In this document: positions 27,964-41,610 of the stretch, one piece after another
Layout: each line of letters starts with the position of its first letter
How positions within the stretch are numbered: position 1 is the stretch's first letter
DNA from: Dipetalonema caudispina
Lineage: Eukaryota; Nematoda; Chromadorea; Rhabditida; Onchocercidae
DNA: 64,000 nucleotides
Direction of reading: 5' to 3'
Assembly (NCBI GenBank): GCA_013365325.1
Contig: JABVXV010000004.1
Coordinates: 496,001 to 560,000, forward strand
Notes under the pieces: model-generated
What the model saw: the letters and a program-made list of their open reading frames with translations, nothing else
What the model was told of the DNA's origin: nothing
Database searches by the model: none
Translations under genes and position numbers: made by a program

Positions 27964-29411
27964 TCCTGGAATACTTTATTATTGTCAAAAGCAAGAAAAC
28001 AAAATTTGGTTCAGGAAATGAAACGCTGATAAGAAGAATTGAATTTCCAATTTATTGTTAGTTATCGCGTAAATAAGCTATGATAAAGTCAATTGTTATG
28101 CTGCAATCAGTTTCACCCGATTTTTGAAACTAATTGAATGATATTAGATTTAGCATCTCTTGAATGAGGCGTTTTTAACTCAAATGATGATCACTTTTAA
28201 AAAAAGCTTTTTTTATTAATATCAGATCAATAACTGATTGTTTCCATTTCTGCATAAAAGTTCAACATCAACATCACATACGAAGTGACCAGATGCAATT
28301 ATCTACTGAACACGTAAGGAATTGTTGCACGAATAAATAAAGATACAAAGCGTAAAGTAACGGAGATGATGACATGACGAAAGTGACGAAACATTGGTAG
28401 GGAAGGATGAAGCATTCATCATTCACCGCGATACGTTGTTGGGCGCTGTTGTCTGTTTGTCTACACACCTGCACATACTCAACACCTTGAACAAACAATA
28501 ATATCACGAGAACTAGTCGTTGTCATCAACACTGCTCCGTTAGCATCCATCCAGCTTTGCAGAATTCCATCATTTTCCATCGGGTGACAATAATATACAA
28601 TGCAATAAGGTAACATATGAAATATACCTTTAATGCATAATTTTATAATCAGTCAAAAAGACATGTATGAATGTTGTATTTACCATTTCTGATAAATTCA
28701 GACCATTTTGCCCACATTTAAACAGACAAGAACGATCCGAACTAGAAACTTCAAGAGTAGAGCAAAACAACCGAGGAGTGATATGAAAAGAGGTGATATT
28801 TGATAACAGCAACGAAAATTAATCATCGATGGAACTGATACAGAAGTAAACTTCATTCATATATGGCAAATCAATGTCTTGTAGAAAGTGATGAAATGTT
28901 TAGAAGAGTGTGAAAGGAGATATATGAGCTGATCTTAAATATCTGAAGATTGCAGAAGATTGATAATATTTTGGTGATTAATTAATAGCTAATAAAATCA
29001 TACTTATCCCATTCTTTTTGAATTAAAGCAACGAATGCTTGAAGATTGGCACCGTAAGATTCCTGGATATATCTTATGAATTCATCACGATCTATCTAAG
29101 TAATACTTAGGGTCGAACATTTTTTTTTTTTAGGAATGAATTTTTTTTTCTTTTTTTGTTCAGTTTAACGTATTTTATTTTAAATAATGGGAGGAATTTT
29201 TAAAAAAGAAAAGAGCGGAAGTCGTAAGGGGAAATTGGTGGAAAAATGAAAGGGAAAGGGAAGATGAGATAAAGAAGAGGGTTCGAGTACAGAAATGTCT
29301 GGGAGGAGAATATGATTTCTTGTGCATTTTGCAAATCAGTAATATGAATATTTTGAACAAACAGACACAGATGTTCCTGAAGAAGGAAAGAGGTGCTAGT
29401 GTCATTACAAT
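27964..29411. other. Head-to-head interval between unknown gene and Wnt 1
   Basis: Separates the start of the minus-strand unknown gene from the start of the divergent Wnt gene on the plus strand, so promoters for both should lie here. A minus-strand open stretch at 28580-28495 (MENDGILQSWMDANGAVLM, ending at an AG|GTGTTG donor) could be an upstream exon of the unknown gene. Its phase does not fit the acceptor before 27963, so it stays unassigned. Confidence 0.45.
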
Positions 29412-32400
29412 ATGCGCATGATACTAGTGACACCCGTATTGTTGTGCATCTGTCTTCTATCATTTAGTAATTTAGCTATCACATTATTCGCCCTAGACGA
29501 GCCTCAATGGTGGTAAGATATATTTCAGTTTAGGTTTAACATTTTTGATTTCATATTACAAAAGAGAATCTTCTGTACATTCAACCATAACAGGATGAAA
29601 TTAATACATTTCATTTCTCTTCAACTGCATTTACAGGATAGTATAATTTTCAGGAAAGTTTACTGGATTCATTCCTCACTTCTTGAGGTTTGTTTGTTGT
29701 CCTTTCAATCATTCACGAACTTTTCAATTTGAATCTATGTCAGGAATGGAAAATCATTGAAATCATAAATGATATATTTGCATAAGCTAATATGTTTTTC
29801 AATCATAATCTGAAGTATTATCTCCCTATGAAAACGTTTTTTTCTAATTTTTACGAAATTACTTTTTTATGATAATTTCTTTCAAGGAAACAATTACTCA
29901 AAATATTGGTTTATTACACGATAGTATATGAAGTAATTATTATCAGGGCTTAATTAGCAAAGGATTTGGATGTAAGGCGATGAAATAGAAAATATCCTGA
30001 TGCTTAACCACAAGAAGACTACAGAATTTCCACAGAGATATAAAACACAAAAAGACCAAAATTTATATGAATTACAGGTGAAAGGATTACTGGACAAGCC
30101 ATTATACCGTATCCTGCAAAAAGATCCCGCTTTGATTGATGTCCTAAAAGAGGCATTACATGATACGTTAGTTGAATGTTCACGACAATCAGTCATTCAT
30201 CATTGGGGATGCAACGTTGATGGAGCACCCCGGAAGACTCTTTTCTCCAGTGTTGCTTCATTCGGTAAGTGCTGCTAAGCGGGCAATTCCGACATATATA
30301 TTGGTTCAGGATATTGCAATGAAAACTTTTGAAATCGTTCTTTTTTTTTGTTTATCCTATAAGTTAGTTACTATTAAATTTTCATCCCACACAGATTGTT
30401 TCGTAATTACTTAAATTCTAAACTTCTGTAAATGCTGTATTAAATTTCAGCCAGCAAAGAATTTGCATATTTTCTGGCACTTTCCAGTGCTGCCGCAGTA
30501 CGCGCAATAGCTCATGCCTGTGCTCGTGGACGCCTTCGATCATGTTCTTGTGATCCAACAAAGATAGGTCCAGTACGCGCAGATCAACGTGACACATGGG
30601 CAAGATGTAGTGTTGACCGAGGATCGGACAATTTACGATATGCTATAAAATTGTCGAAGTATGGCTGTTCACTATATGATATCTGGGAATGATTTGTTAG
30701 GGAAGCATGCGAATTCTCGACCTTTCATTCAAATCTCCATCTGATATTTCTGCTTCATATTTTGTCAGCTAAGTCGTAAAAAAAGCATCGTTAAGTATTA
30801 TCAAAAAGGAATAACTCATAGAATTGGCCTCTGCACTCGTTTCAATCAATTCGATTATTTTCACTGCTTATTTAGAAGGATTTATGGTAATTGATAAGTT
30901 TTACCATGACCTGAACAGTCCTATTCTCTTCCAAACTACCCGCCAATATCTTTCACAAATAATTTGAAATGATGTGGTTAATTTCTCCGAACACAGCAAT
31001 ATCGCAACAGGATCATGAATCATTTCCGTTCAAAATTATATTCTTGTAAGGTAATTGAACTTTCGAAGTCTTAAAACTGCTATTCTTTCATTGTCGATCT
31101 TCTTGTTATTGTAGTATCTCAAATTTAAATTTGAAGCAGTTCATCAATAGTATTGTGTGATACTTAAAATCATTGAAAATTCATTATTTTCATGCTAAGG
31201 AAAACTTCTCTTGTAACTTCTAATCGCCAATTTTTTGAAGAAATTCGATTCCGATCTTCCTTTAATTGTCACTTATGACCGAAAATTGTTCTTTTGAGAA
31301 AAACAAATTCACTGTTGCCCTCAATTTTAGATTGTGAATACGAATTGAATTAAAGAAATTGAACGAAAAAGGGTTCCATCCTATACAACTTATAACGCCT
31401 CAATAATTTCATGAAAACATACATATATAAAATTCATCTCAAGTGTCTGCAATAATGATTCATTTAATTTATCTCTCTAAAATTTATGAGTTATTTAAGC
31501 TTCTTTTCAATTTCCTTCATTTCCTTTTTCTTTCGATTACTAACTTTCATTAAACGTAACCTAGTCAGAAAACTACTGTAACTATAATATAAGTAGGCCT
31601 CAATATCCAATCAGAAAGTTAATATATATTTTCAGGCGTTTGATCGATCGTCAATTCACTTGCTCCTATTCTGATAGGGTGGCACAAATTTACCTGCACA
31701 ACATTGCTGTTGGTAGATCGGTAAGCGCTTGTAACTTATAATGAAGTTTATCACATTTCATTGCAATGTTCTTGACACTTAAATTAACTTTTACTTCTTT
31801 GCTTTTTTGTCTGATTTACTCTCTTTTGTACTTTAAAATTAAAACATTAAATTTTCAACTTTACAATAATTGAAGTAGAATACAAATTGCAGCGTGTTGC
31901 CTTGCATATTAAATGTCATTGCGTTTCGGCTTTCGGAAGCTGTCGACGGCGGCACTGTGAGGCAAAAGTGGTACCATTCGAAACGACTGGTGATGCCATT
32001 ATGGAATCATTGTTGCGATCGCGTCGTATCCGACGCTCCAACAGTTTACCAACTTCACGAGTCACGTGTCTAAGACCACGGAACGAACGAAGCATGCGTC
32101 GCAAGTACGTTTTTTGCGACTTTTAAATATATAATCAACTAAAAAGCAGTCAAAAGCAAAGAAACCGTCTGGTTATGCAACATAACTCCTCCTTAATGAC
32201 ACACGACCACGTACTCATTATAGGGTCACTGCACAAGCCCACAATCTACGAATCATATTCATTTTTAACCTATTTACTTTTTATATAGTCGTGATCTGGA
32301 AAATATTGCGATCCGTTTCAACATTATTATAATAACTTTTGATAAATAACATTACCGTACTGAACAGTGATAGAAGCAACATCAATTAAACAATTATCAT

Positions 32401-32756
32401 TTGCAATCAACATTAAGGAAAGATTATTGTATTTTTTCACCAAGGTATCATGTAAAACAAAATTGTACACTTTTTTATTCCTTTGATTAACATATGTAAC
32501 TTAAATTACACTCATAATGAATATCTTTCTGCTCTTTTCCTTACTATATCCTTACACTTAGAGAGTAATATCACAGCGATAAACTTTTACTCAAAACAAG
32601 AAATATGGTGTGATATTTCTCACTCAAAAGAGTTACATTTGATAATTGCTTGCAAAATATAATCACTTTTGTTGCAGAGTGGTACCACTGTGGTTTATCG
32701 ATACTCGGAATTGGACAATGCGTAACGGAAAATCTCGCCGACGATTAAAAGCTTAA
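29412..32756 (+). CDS. Divergent Wnt ligand lacking C-terminal cysteine-rich domain
   Basis: Secreted Wnt-family protein. Seven exons join in frame: 29412-29512, 29654-29687, 30078-30264, 30451-30658, 31636-31720, 31893-32104, 32678-32756; 906 nt, about 301 aa. Residues 1-27 form a signal peptide (MRMILVTPVLLCICLLSFSN). Family blocks: DEPQWW; ALHDTLVECSRQ and HHWGCN (usual RWNC); FAYFLALSSAAAVRAIAHAC and SCSC (usual ALSSAG..A..C..G...CGC); WARCS (usual WGGCS); LHNIAVGRS. Three introns match the next gene in place and phase, which proves kinship. Odd features: the early cysteine pair is missing, the acyl-serine loop is changed to KCHCVSAFGSC, an Arg-rich stretch follows, and the protein ends at WFIDTRNWT, where Wnts have LVYLEDSPDYC, so the whole C-terminal domain is absent. 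It may be an antagonist, a new activity or a decaying copy. Confidence 0.82.
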
Positions 32757-34834
32757 GAACTATGAGAAAAAAAGTATTTATAATTGTTTCCAAGTAAAAA
32801 CATGAGATTGAAACATTTGAATTTGAAAATATACCTTTATTTTGTGAAGTAATTATCGTTTGAATCTTTGGAAGTGACATAATTCAAAACCTTTCTTTCA
32901 AAGCGCTTAAAACCAATTACTGATCTGGTAACTGATCACTCTTACTGTTAGATAATACAAAGCACGAGAAACGAACCGAGTTAAATACAATATAACTATC
33001 TTCTGACTTTAAACTTGAAAATTCAAAGTTGGAGAAGGAATGGAATGAATTCAAGTGGGGAATAAAACTGTTTTTGCTTGAAAATTGCTTGAAAAAATAA
33101 AAGATTTTCAATATCATCGAAATTTAAAGCAACTAAGTATCGCAACAAATATGACAAACCATCGGCTCGTTTGAAGGATAATTTACTTCGTCCTTGAAAA
33201 ATGCGCTAGCTGTGCAAGAAATCAAATAAAAATTGATTCAGATTCGAATTTGTAGCACAAATTTCGTTTACGTTAAACAAATTGATAATATAAAAAAAGG
33301 TTGATTGCGTCATTCATATGGCTATGAATTTCATGAAGGTATATATTCCTGAGCCAGATAACCAAATAACCAAAGTGGTTGGGAAAAAAAATGTTTGAAA
33401 CGTTAGCAGCGTGAGAATTACTTTTAATACTGAAAATTTGGGTATTTCTTGTTGATTAGCAATGAGCAAGACAATCAAATAATTGATGATTTAAAACGAT
33501 GAATTTTAGATATCCAGTTTAAATGAGTAATTTACCTGAAAGCATAGGAGAAATATTCCAGCGAGAGATCTCAATTTGAAGATAATATCTTCCGATTCTT
33601 CAACAACCACGATGGAAATTCTAGGAAAAAAAAAAAACCTTACAGAGAGAGAGAGAAAGAGACAGGACAATAGAGTACACAATCACAGGAAGGAAGCAGA
33701 ACCGCCCATTTCCAACCATTGCATAAATTGCTGGGACGATACGGTAAGGAGACGATAATTTCGATGGACACATCAGCAAAACTTGAATTTTAGCGACCCA
33801 TTGAATTCTGTGAAGAAAACGACAAATTTTGTGGTAAGTGAGCATTTTACCGCTGCAACTATCTTGGAAGAGGAGGAGGATGAAACAAGAATTACTGGGA
33901 GGAGGGATGAATTTGATGAGGAAGAGGAGGACGATACCTTGAAGAGGAATGAGGAAGGGAAATTTCGGATTCACTACCTGTGTTTGTGTATGTGTGTATG
34001 TATATTTGTTCACTGATTCACGATGCACCTGAATCGATGGTACTACTGTGTCGCAAAGATACAACAACAAGGCTGTTTCAACCTAATTTTTTCTTCCAGT
34101 TCTTCTATAATTTGCATAAATTTACATAAAAAACTGCTTGGGTGGTCTGCAGAAGTTTATTAGTACATTGTATAAAGTATTCTATTACTCAAATTCCTAC
34201 TTATACTGCTATCACTGGAAAGGAAATCAGGGAAGCTGTAAAAAAAAAAAAAAAAAAGAAGTTATACTGCTAATCAAAGCATTTCTACGAAGAAATACCG
34301 AGCAACTTTTAAGGGATAGTGGTAAGGGGCACTGGTAATAGTGCGCCCTTTCTCCGAGATTGTAAACTTTGCTCCATTACTACTCCGTGGCCATTGTAAA
34401 CCTGTCCAAACAAAGAACTACTCCTTTTATCACTGCTGCAATACAATACATCCATGAAATTATAGCCATTGCTACTACAATTTCTCTGGTATTATTGTCG
34501 AGGTATATTCTACTCAAAGAGTTTTCACTCGAGAGCTCAGCTGGTCTATTAATAGTAATCTTGTACAGCCTTCTCGGATTATTCTCTCATTTTCTTCTCC
34601 TGAATCACCAAAGAATTGCTTATCAATTCATATTTATCGAAAGTTAATTTGTGTACAAATTCAAAAACTGTGCTATTCATTGTACAGTTGATATATTCTG
34701 AAATTGCTCGATTACGGCTGATCGTTCTATTTCATTCTTTACACATTTCTATTCTATTTGCTTCATCGTTAGATCAAGAAATTGGAGGAATCAGTGAAAG
34801 CAGCAACAGTATAAAAGCAGAAACCGCAAAGAAA
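32757..34834. other. Spacer between the two Wnt genes
   Basis: About 2.1 kb with no recognised exon. I looked here for a cysteine-rich Wnt C-terminal exon belonging to the first gene and found none. It holds a GA tract near 33642-33662 and an A run near 34240-34257. Acidic ORF 33783-34016 (plus) and its antisense 33621-34070 are low in complexity and unassigned. Confidence 0.5.
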
Positions 34835-37330
34835 ATGTGGTTGATGAGGAAAGGAACTGATATCAATTTGAGTGAGTAGAAGACATTATTCCTTTTCTTC
34901 AACCCTTTTTGCATTTCAAAGCAATTTTTTGTTGCCGCATCATTAGTTTTCCTCAACCATTTCCTCAATATCACAAGTATCGTTAACCCATCCCTGAAAC
35001 CTTGAACTGCATTTGATTTTACATTTTAATCATTGGTCATTTATGACATTAAGAGAGGAAATAGTTAAGTAAGATAGGCATCGTCATCTTAAATATTACT
35101 GATAATGTCTATCTTCGCTTATCAATTTAATGATCATCATTAATGAGTAGATCAGGAGGTTTTAGCCGTCTAAGTTTCTGGAGAATGAGGCTGTCATCCG
35201 AATTAACTATTTAACAGTAATTTTTGCTATCTATCGTATTGCTTCATATATCTTTCTGCAAAGAGTTTTTACTTATTGATATGCTTTCTTGTCTGTCAGG
35301 TAAACTCCGGAAAAGTTTAAGATAATGGTACGAAGACCATCTTTATTAGATCAGTGTTCTAGTCTTTCGACATATAATAGTCCAACATAGTTCTACTCAT
35401 TTGTGCGCTTTTGATATTTTTAAACAAATTTCCACAAAATCAGGGAAGTACATTTGATTATTCATCAACACTGCAAGTTATCATTCACAATACTTTTAGT
35501 TGAACGTTATACGCCGTTACTGTATGGTTATTTGTTATGTGCATTATTGCTAGATGAAAAGGCTTACGGTGTTCCCACAACACCACCCGAAAAACTAACT
35601 CAGGTATTCATTTCACAGTTGTAGAAACTTTGATTATTCCCGATAATGGACCTAATAGCATATTAGTCCTATGAGTAGAATTCTCTGGATCATTGCATCA
35701 TCAATAGATGCTAGTTTATATCGAAATACTCAAACATCAAATAGTGGCAAACATAACAATTGCTTATATTAGGGTTGTTCGCCAGAACTCCTCCATCTAC
35801 GATCCCATCGACATTTCCATGTATTGTGTCGTAGTCAACCTGCGATAGCAGTCGCAGCTTATGAAGGAATGCAAGATGCAATGAGTCAGTGCAAGGAACA
35901 GATGCGTTTTCAGCCTTGGGATTGTTCCCAAATTATTACCGTACTGCAAGATCCACCTATTCTACGTCTTGGTATAATTATCCTCATCTTATTTTAGATT
36001 AAATTACTTAAAAATAGACAAAATCAGAAAATGATAATCAAAAAATACTAAATATTACGAATATTTCATTATCATAGTAATATTTTTGATCAGGGACCCG
36101 AGAATCGGCGTATCTTTGGGCACTTTCATCGGCAGGTGCAGCATGGGGTGTTGCAACCGCTTGTTCCCAAGGATGGCTCCCCGATTGTTCATGTAGCGGT
36201 CGTGATGAATTGAAACAAAACTGGGAATGGGGTGGTTGCTCATATGGTGTACAATTCGGGATAATAACATCCAGAAAATTGCTTACAAGAAGTGCTACTT
36301 CTCGATCCCCCTTAAGAAAGCTGGAAAAACACAATCTGAAGGCTGGAAGATTGGTGAGGATTCAATTTCCAAATCATAAATACTTGAAGAAGTATAAAGT
36401 ACCTCAAATATTTGCTATCAAAGTATTCAAAATTTGCTTATACTAGTTGTTAACTCTATCGAATTTCTGTTTTTGCTTTAAAATAGCACTTCAATTTTGC
36501 ATGTATTTTAAATAAGTAAACTTCGCTGTGTAAGTTAAAGGAAAATATTTAGTTGATTAATAATAGTAATGATTTACCAACTTCTTATCACTTATAAGTT
36601 TCAGATTAATAAATCCATTTCAGGCAGTAAAGAAAACTTTAATATCATCCTGTAAATGTCATGGTGTAAGTGGAAGTTGTGATCAGAAAACTTGTTGGAA
36701 GAAAACCGCTGCACTGTCTACTATCGTACAACACATTACTAATAAAATGCACAAGGTCTTTCCTACTGCTCATCAATTACTCGCCATAAAGTTTGCTCAA
36801 AATCAACTTAATTTACTACTGATGCAAATTTTCGAAATATGTTTTATGTTTCAGGCTAGGAGACTTCCTGATGTAAATTCTCCAGCCAAAAATGCAGAAC
36901 TGGTATACATGGAAGATAGTCCTGATCCATGTCGTTCAACTCGGATAACTAATAGGGTCTGCAACTGGCGGAATGAAACAAGTAGCCAGGGTGATTGTGG
37001 TCTTTTGTGTTGTGGGCGTGGATCCAAGGTATTTTTTTTTATTTGGAACTGTAACAGTTGCTAAAATATCTTTTTATACTTGATCTATCTAAAATAAACT
37101 GAGTAGAATAAATTACAGTTGATATCGGTAGTATTACCTAAATCTTTATCCTATGATATACGTACGCTTCCAAGGAACACCTCTTTAGTATTATTTTATG
37201 CAATTAGCGCACATCTTTATAGGTATCGCATGAGCTGATATCATATCAATGTGATTGTCAGTTTGTTTGGTGCTGTCACCTGAAATGCAATACTTGTCTC
37301 AGGCATCGATGGGTTTCCACCTGCAATTAG
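34835..37330 (+). CDS. Wnt ligand, complete
   Basis: Secreted, lipid-modified ligand for Frizzled receptors. Seven exons join in frame: 34835-34871, 35500-35603, 35773-35971, 36094-36353, 36624-36755, 36855-37028, 37223-37330; 1014 nt, about 337 aa, a normal Wnt length. A hydrophobic segment near the start (YTPLLYGYLLCALLL) suits a signal peptide. Wnt blocks in order: LCRSQPAIAVAAYEGMQDAM, QPWDCS, ESAYLWALSSAGAAWGVATA, NWEWGGCS, LKAGRLAVKKTL, the acylation motif CKCHGVSGSC, LVYMEDSPDPC, and the full cysteine-rich end (GDCGLLCCGRGSK, YQCDCQFVWCCHLKCNTC, STCN). The first exon (12 codons) is the least certain, chosen because its A|GTGAGT donor fits the phase. From position, lin-44 is the likely C. 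elegans counterpart, but I do not assign it. Convergent with talin. Confidence 0.93.
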
Positions 37331-40300
37331 AATATTTGATGCTACAGTAAAAATGGCCTATTGATTTCTCATAATTTTCCAAAGATTGTGGCAAAACATC
37401 TTGTTGGTTAAAAATGTTTACTTTCTTTTACTTAATTTCGATCACTCGAAGCTCAAACAGTTCATTCGCATTATTTTGGTGCTGCTGAAAGAATTTAAAA
37501 ATTTTTTCTTAGTCAGCACATATCATTTGTACTACTTTTATATAAACACAATTGAAACTTATAAGCTTAGCTTGTTAACCATTTGCTACAGATGTTATCT
37601 ATCGAGCAATCGCTTGATCTTCTACAATCCGATTCATTTGTAAATTGTATATAATTGCTGATACTATGAACGATTCATTTTTAATCATTTCTTTTTTTCC
37701 TCTTTCTATCTGTACATAATGTTAACGATACATATTTCATCTTTACATTTTGCATCAAATTCAAAACAAAGAACTAATGCAGTTTTCTTACATTAATATT
37801 TGAAACAGAGATGGCTAAGGGATTAATTAATCTCAGTAATTTTTGATGGTTCGAATTGTAAGTTTGTCCTCTTGTCTCTTTTTAAAGACTATTTTCGGCA
37901 CATCATTTCATCACTATGATGATGATGGAGGAAATATCAGGATGAGGGGAACCAAAATTATATCAGAGATACGGTACAAGTATTAGTAGATATTTCCATA
38001 AACAACAGTTTACTTCTAATTTTCTATTTCTCTTCTCTATTATTCTGTGTATTTATCCGTATATGCTATAAATTAATACGCTTTTCACAGCTAAAGTATC
38101 TGTTAAAATTGATAATTTCAATTGAATTCAACCTTAGAATTACATTCGGTTTCATGTAACATTTACCCAAAAGGAAATCATGCGCTTGAGGAATTAATTA
38201 TTCAACGAGTTGAAAGGTGAATGATATTTTAAATATAAGGGGAAAGGGGAAGGAGGAGGGAGAGAGAGAGAGAGAGAAGTCAGGAAAAAAAATTCGACAA
38301 AAAAATTGTAGCTTTGAAAGATGAAATTTAAACCCCAAAGAAAATTCATTTTTTCCTTCAAATTTACTTTTTTTTTTTTTACGAAAAATTGAACGCACAT
38401 GCATATTGCTACTACTTTTTTTGTATTTCAACTTTTAAAATTCCAAGAAAAAAAGAATGGAAGAAATAAATCAAATTGCTCATTTTAGCGGAAAAGGAGA
38501 AAAAATAGCAAACAGTTCTATAAAAAGAAATAATCAAATGATGGGCAGACAGGAAATCAAATAATTGCCTTTGAATGGATGAATTGTCGGTAAATGTCGT
38601 CTGCCGCATTATCCTCCCTCCATGTATTTATCGGTGACCACCCGCTGGCCTTTATTTCCTCCTCCGTTTGCTGTATTTATTTCTGCCTGTGATGATGGAC
38701 AATACATGTTGTTTTTGAAAAAAATTAAAAATTTTATTGTTACTGAGAAAAGAGTTATTGAAACTTAAACAAATTCCTTTTATCTATTTTGTTTCAATTA
38801 GTTAATTTTCCTCCCTTCACCTCCTTCAAATATTCAGGTAGCGCAACTGCGTAAGATTTTCATGATACAATTCACTGTACAACTTATTGTTTTCAAGAAA
38901 TAGGCCGAACAATAAATATCCTTCGAACACATTCCAAACATTCGAAATAAAATGAGTGGAAGTTCTACTGAGATTCAATTGAAGGACCAATCAAATTAAC
39001 TCACTTCATGCTCTCTACCCAAAGAAATTTCATGTCACAGAAAAATTTCTCGAAAATACCGTATGCATCTTGGTAAAAATGAGCTTTTAATGAGATATTT
39101 TCTAATTTTTTCTACAGAATGTCAATGAATGCCAATGAAATTTAATTGAACTACTGTGCTGCTGGAACCGGCCAGAAATCAGTTCAAATATATGCAATTG
39201 AAGGCGAGAGAAGGTCGTAAAACCATAAAATTTGTCATTTCAAATTAGAAAAATCTTGAAATTTACCCGCAAAATGGCAGCATACAAGTAGCAAATTTTA
39301 TGACTCTTAAAATGGAATCTTTCATGTTGAGTTATCTACCTTTTATTTAATTGTTCGATTTGATTGAGCACTTAATGTTGAGACATGAAAAATGAATCCT
39401 TGCATTTTCTTATTCACATATGAAACTTGGGGAATCAGTGGCACAAGTTCAAAACCTCGACCTATCCGATTGTTCCATCTTTATGTATCCAAAATTATTT
39501 AACTGTATCAATTTGTTGCAAATCAATACAATTTTCAAGTCGCGTACTGACGAGATGTTATTTATATGTACCAAAACAAGTACGTGTCTTTTCCTCCTTA
39601 TTAATCGTTGCATTATTACGTTATCCATACGTTTTCAACAGTATTCATCCATTGCCTTCCTCTCTCCTATTTAGGCAAAAACATCTCATATGAATTAATA
39701 TAATAGTTAAATATGTCGATTCATTTACTAGTCGTTTTCAATGATTATAACAAATGAATCATCATCAAATCCTGTTAAAATTAATTTCATAACTTTATAA
39801 TCTGTAGGGTGTGTCACTTTATTAGTTATTTTCCTAAGTTAACCACTAATACAATATGACAAAATGATATAAAAAGTAAACAGGAAGGCGATATGTGCTT
39901 AACAAAGAAAAGAAAACTTGCCATGCAAGATACACACGTACGTATAAGCACTATTTCATAGATGAAATATTTGTGAGCAGAAACAGTGCAACAATCACTT
40001 CAGAGTGAAGTACTGGAAATAACAATAAAGTATTATTAATCTCTATAGCTTAGGAAAAAGGTGCAAAAGCATGATAATTCCTGTTATGTATTGATCGACC
40101 AGAGTACACTCACCGAAATGATATTTTGAAAACGAGATATAAATTTAAATAGAAAGGTGTGATTTATATAGAAAATAAATAAATCTTATATTAAAACACT
40201 TGGTTTAATTATAGTTTAGCATACTGTAAGTGAGCATTTACCAGCAGACTCTCTATGTGCAAGGATCGGCTTCACTGCCGGTATATTAAATCTTCACTGG

Positions 40301-40732
40301 TAATGCATCTTGCCAAACAACTTCAGCAGCAAGGAAAATCGATGAAAACGACGAGAATGGAAAGTTAGAAAGTTATTTCACTTTCAAAGATAGATTAAAT
40401 ATGAGAGAAGCTTATAAATGCGAAAGTGATTCTGGCACTTAGATTCCTAGAGAGAAACACATTAGAAATATCTTCTGTGCTTCACAACAAAAACTGCTAA
40501 AAATCTATGGCAAATGGCACTTGTGAAAAGTTCGAGTAGCACTTGCGGTATTCTGATACTATTTCGATTATAATATTTACAACCTAAATCAGACAAATCT
40601 CAAAGCATAACAGATAACAACTGTATGAAGCAATACTGCACGCTTACTGCTAATAACATCATATTTAGCATTGCTAATAATATCACATTTAGCAACGTCG
40701 ATATTTTTGTTGTTACCAATAAAGGTTAGTAT
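37331..40732. other. Intergenic, between convergent Wnt 2 and talin 3' ends
   Basis: About 3.4 kb with no recognised exon. It includes a GA tract at about 38255-38277 and a T run near 38370-38381. Open frames at 37386-37643 and 39420-39693 (plus) are rich in Phe, Leu and Ile and look like chance frames in AT-rich DNA. Confidence 0.5.
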
Positions 40733-41575
40733 TTAACGATCAGCGTTGGGAGACATGCCACGTTCATATCGAGCCTTATTCAATGCTGCCAATTTTCCCC
40801 GAGCTTCAATTAGTTCACGTTCTTTTCGAAGAACTTGTTCCTGGGCATCCATCACCTGTAACAGCATCCCGCTATATCCGTTTCTGTGACAGTATCTTTT
40901 CCAGAATGCAAATAATGAAAGTTTGTTGGTGTGTGTAACATCAAATTACTGAACGAAAAGTTTTCATAATTAATCCAAGGAATTTTTGGAGAACTTAGCG
41001 AGATATTAGCAAGGCTCATAATAAAGCATCATTAACTACTATATCTCTTGGAAGATTGATAAAACATATACAAATTAAAATCAGTAATTGTATACCTGCG
41101 CAATACCTGAAACCATGCGCTGCGAAATGATTAAAGTACGTTCATCTTCATGTATCGCTGAACGAGCAGCCATTACCAAATGTTCCGTAGCTGTCTTTAC
41201 AGCATGTCCAGCACTTTGCAATCTTTGCATGGCACGACTGTCTAAGTCTGACTTTACCTTACACGCCACCAAAAGATGAGCGGTTGAAGAGGCTACCTAA
41301 ATAATTAAAAACAAATTGTCATACTTTATATTTCTCAAATCTATTACTTATCATTGCTTCTCTCTATAAAGCATTTTTTACATTTTTCAGGAATGTCTTT
41401 CATCATTTCTACTCATACGTCTTATATCATTATCTACGCTTAACTTTCAGAAAATCAATGAAGAGAAGCACATAGTGAACACTCCCATTATCAATATGCA
41501 GTAATTAAGAGCATAAAATTTCTAACAAAATCTTGATCCTTGCCTGGTTTGAACGGCCTTTCCATAAATTTCAAG

Positions 41576-41610
<35 letters not shown>

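Noticed and set aside
28495..28580. Minus-strand open stretch starting MENDGILQSW
   Set aside because: Looks protein-like and ends at a donor, but its phase does not match the next recognised exon at 27963; noted only inside the intergenic entry.
29946..29970. 25-nt micro-exon (GGC TTA ATT AGC...) between Wnt 1 exons 2 and 3
   Set aside because: It has an acceptor and a GTAAGG donor, but including it breaks the frame of the clearly Wnt-like exon at 30078; direct joining of exons 2 and 3 keeps the frame.
33621..34070. 149-codon minus-strand ORF and acidic plus-strand ORF 33783-34016
   Set aside because: Both follow from a purine-rich (GA/GAG) tract that keeps several frames open; low-complexity composition and no motif.
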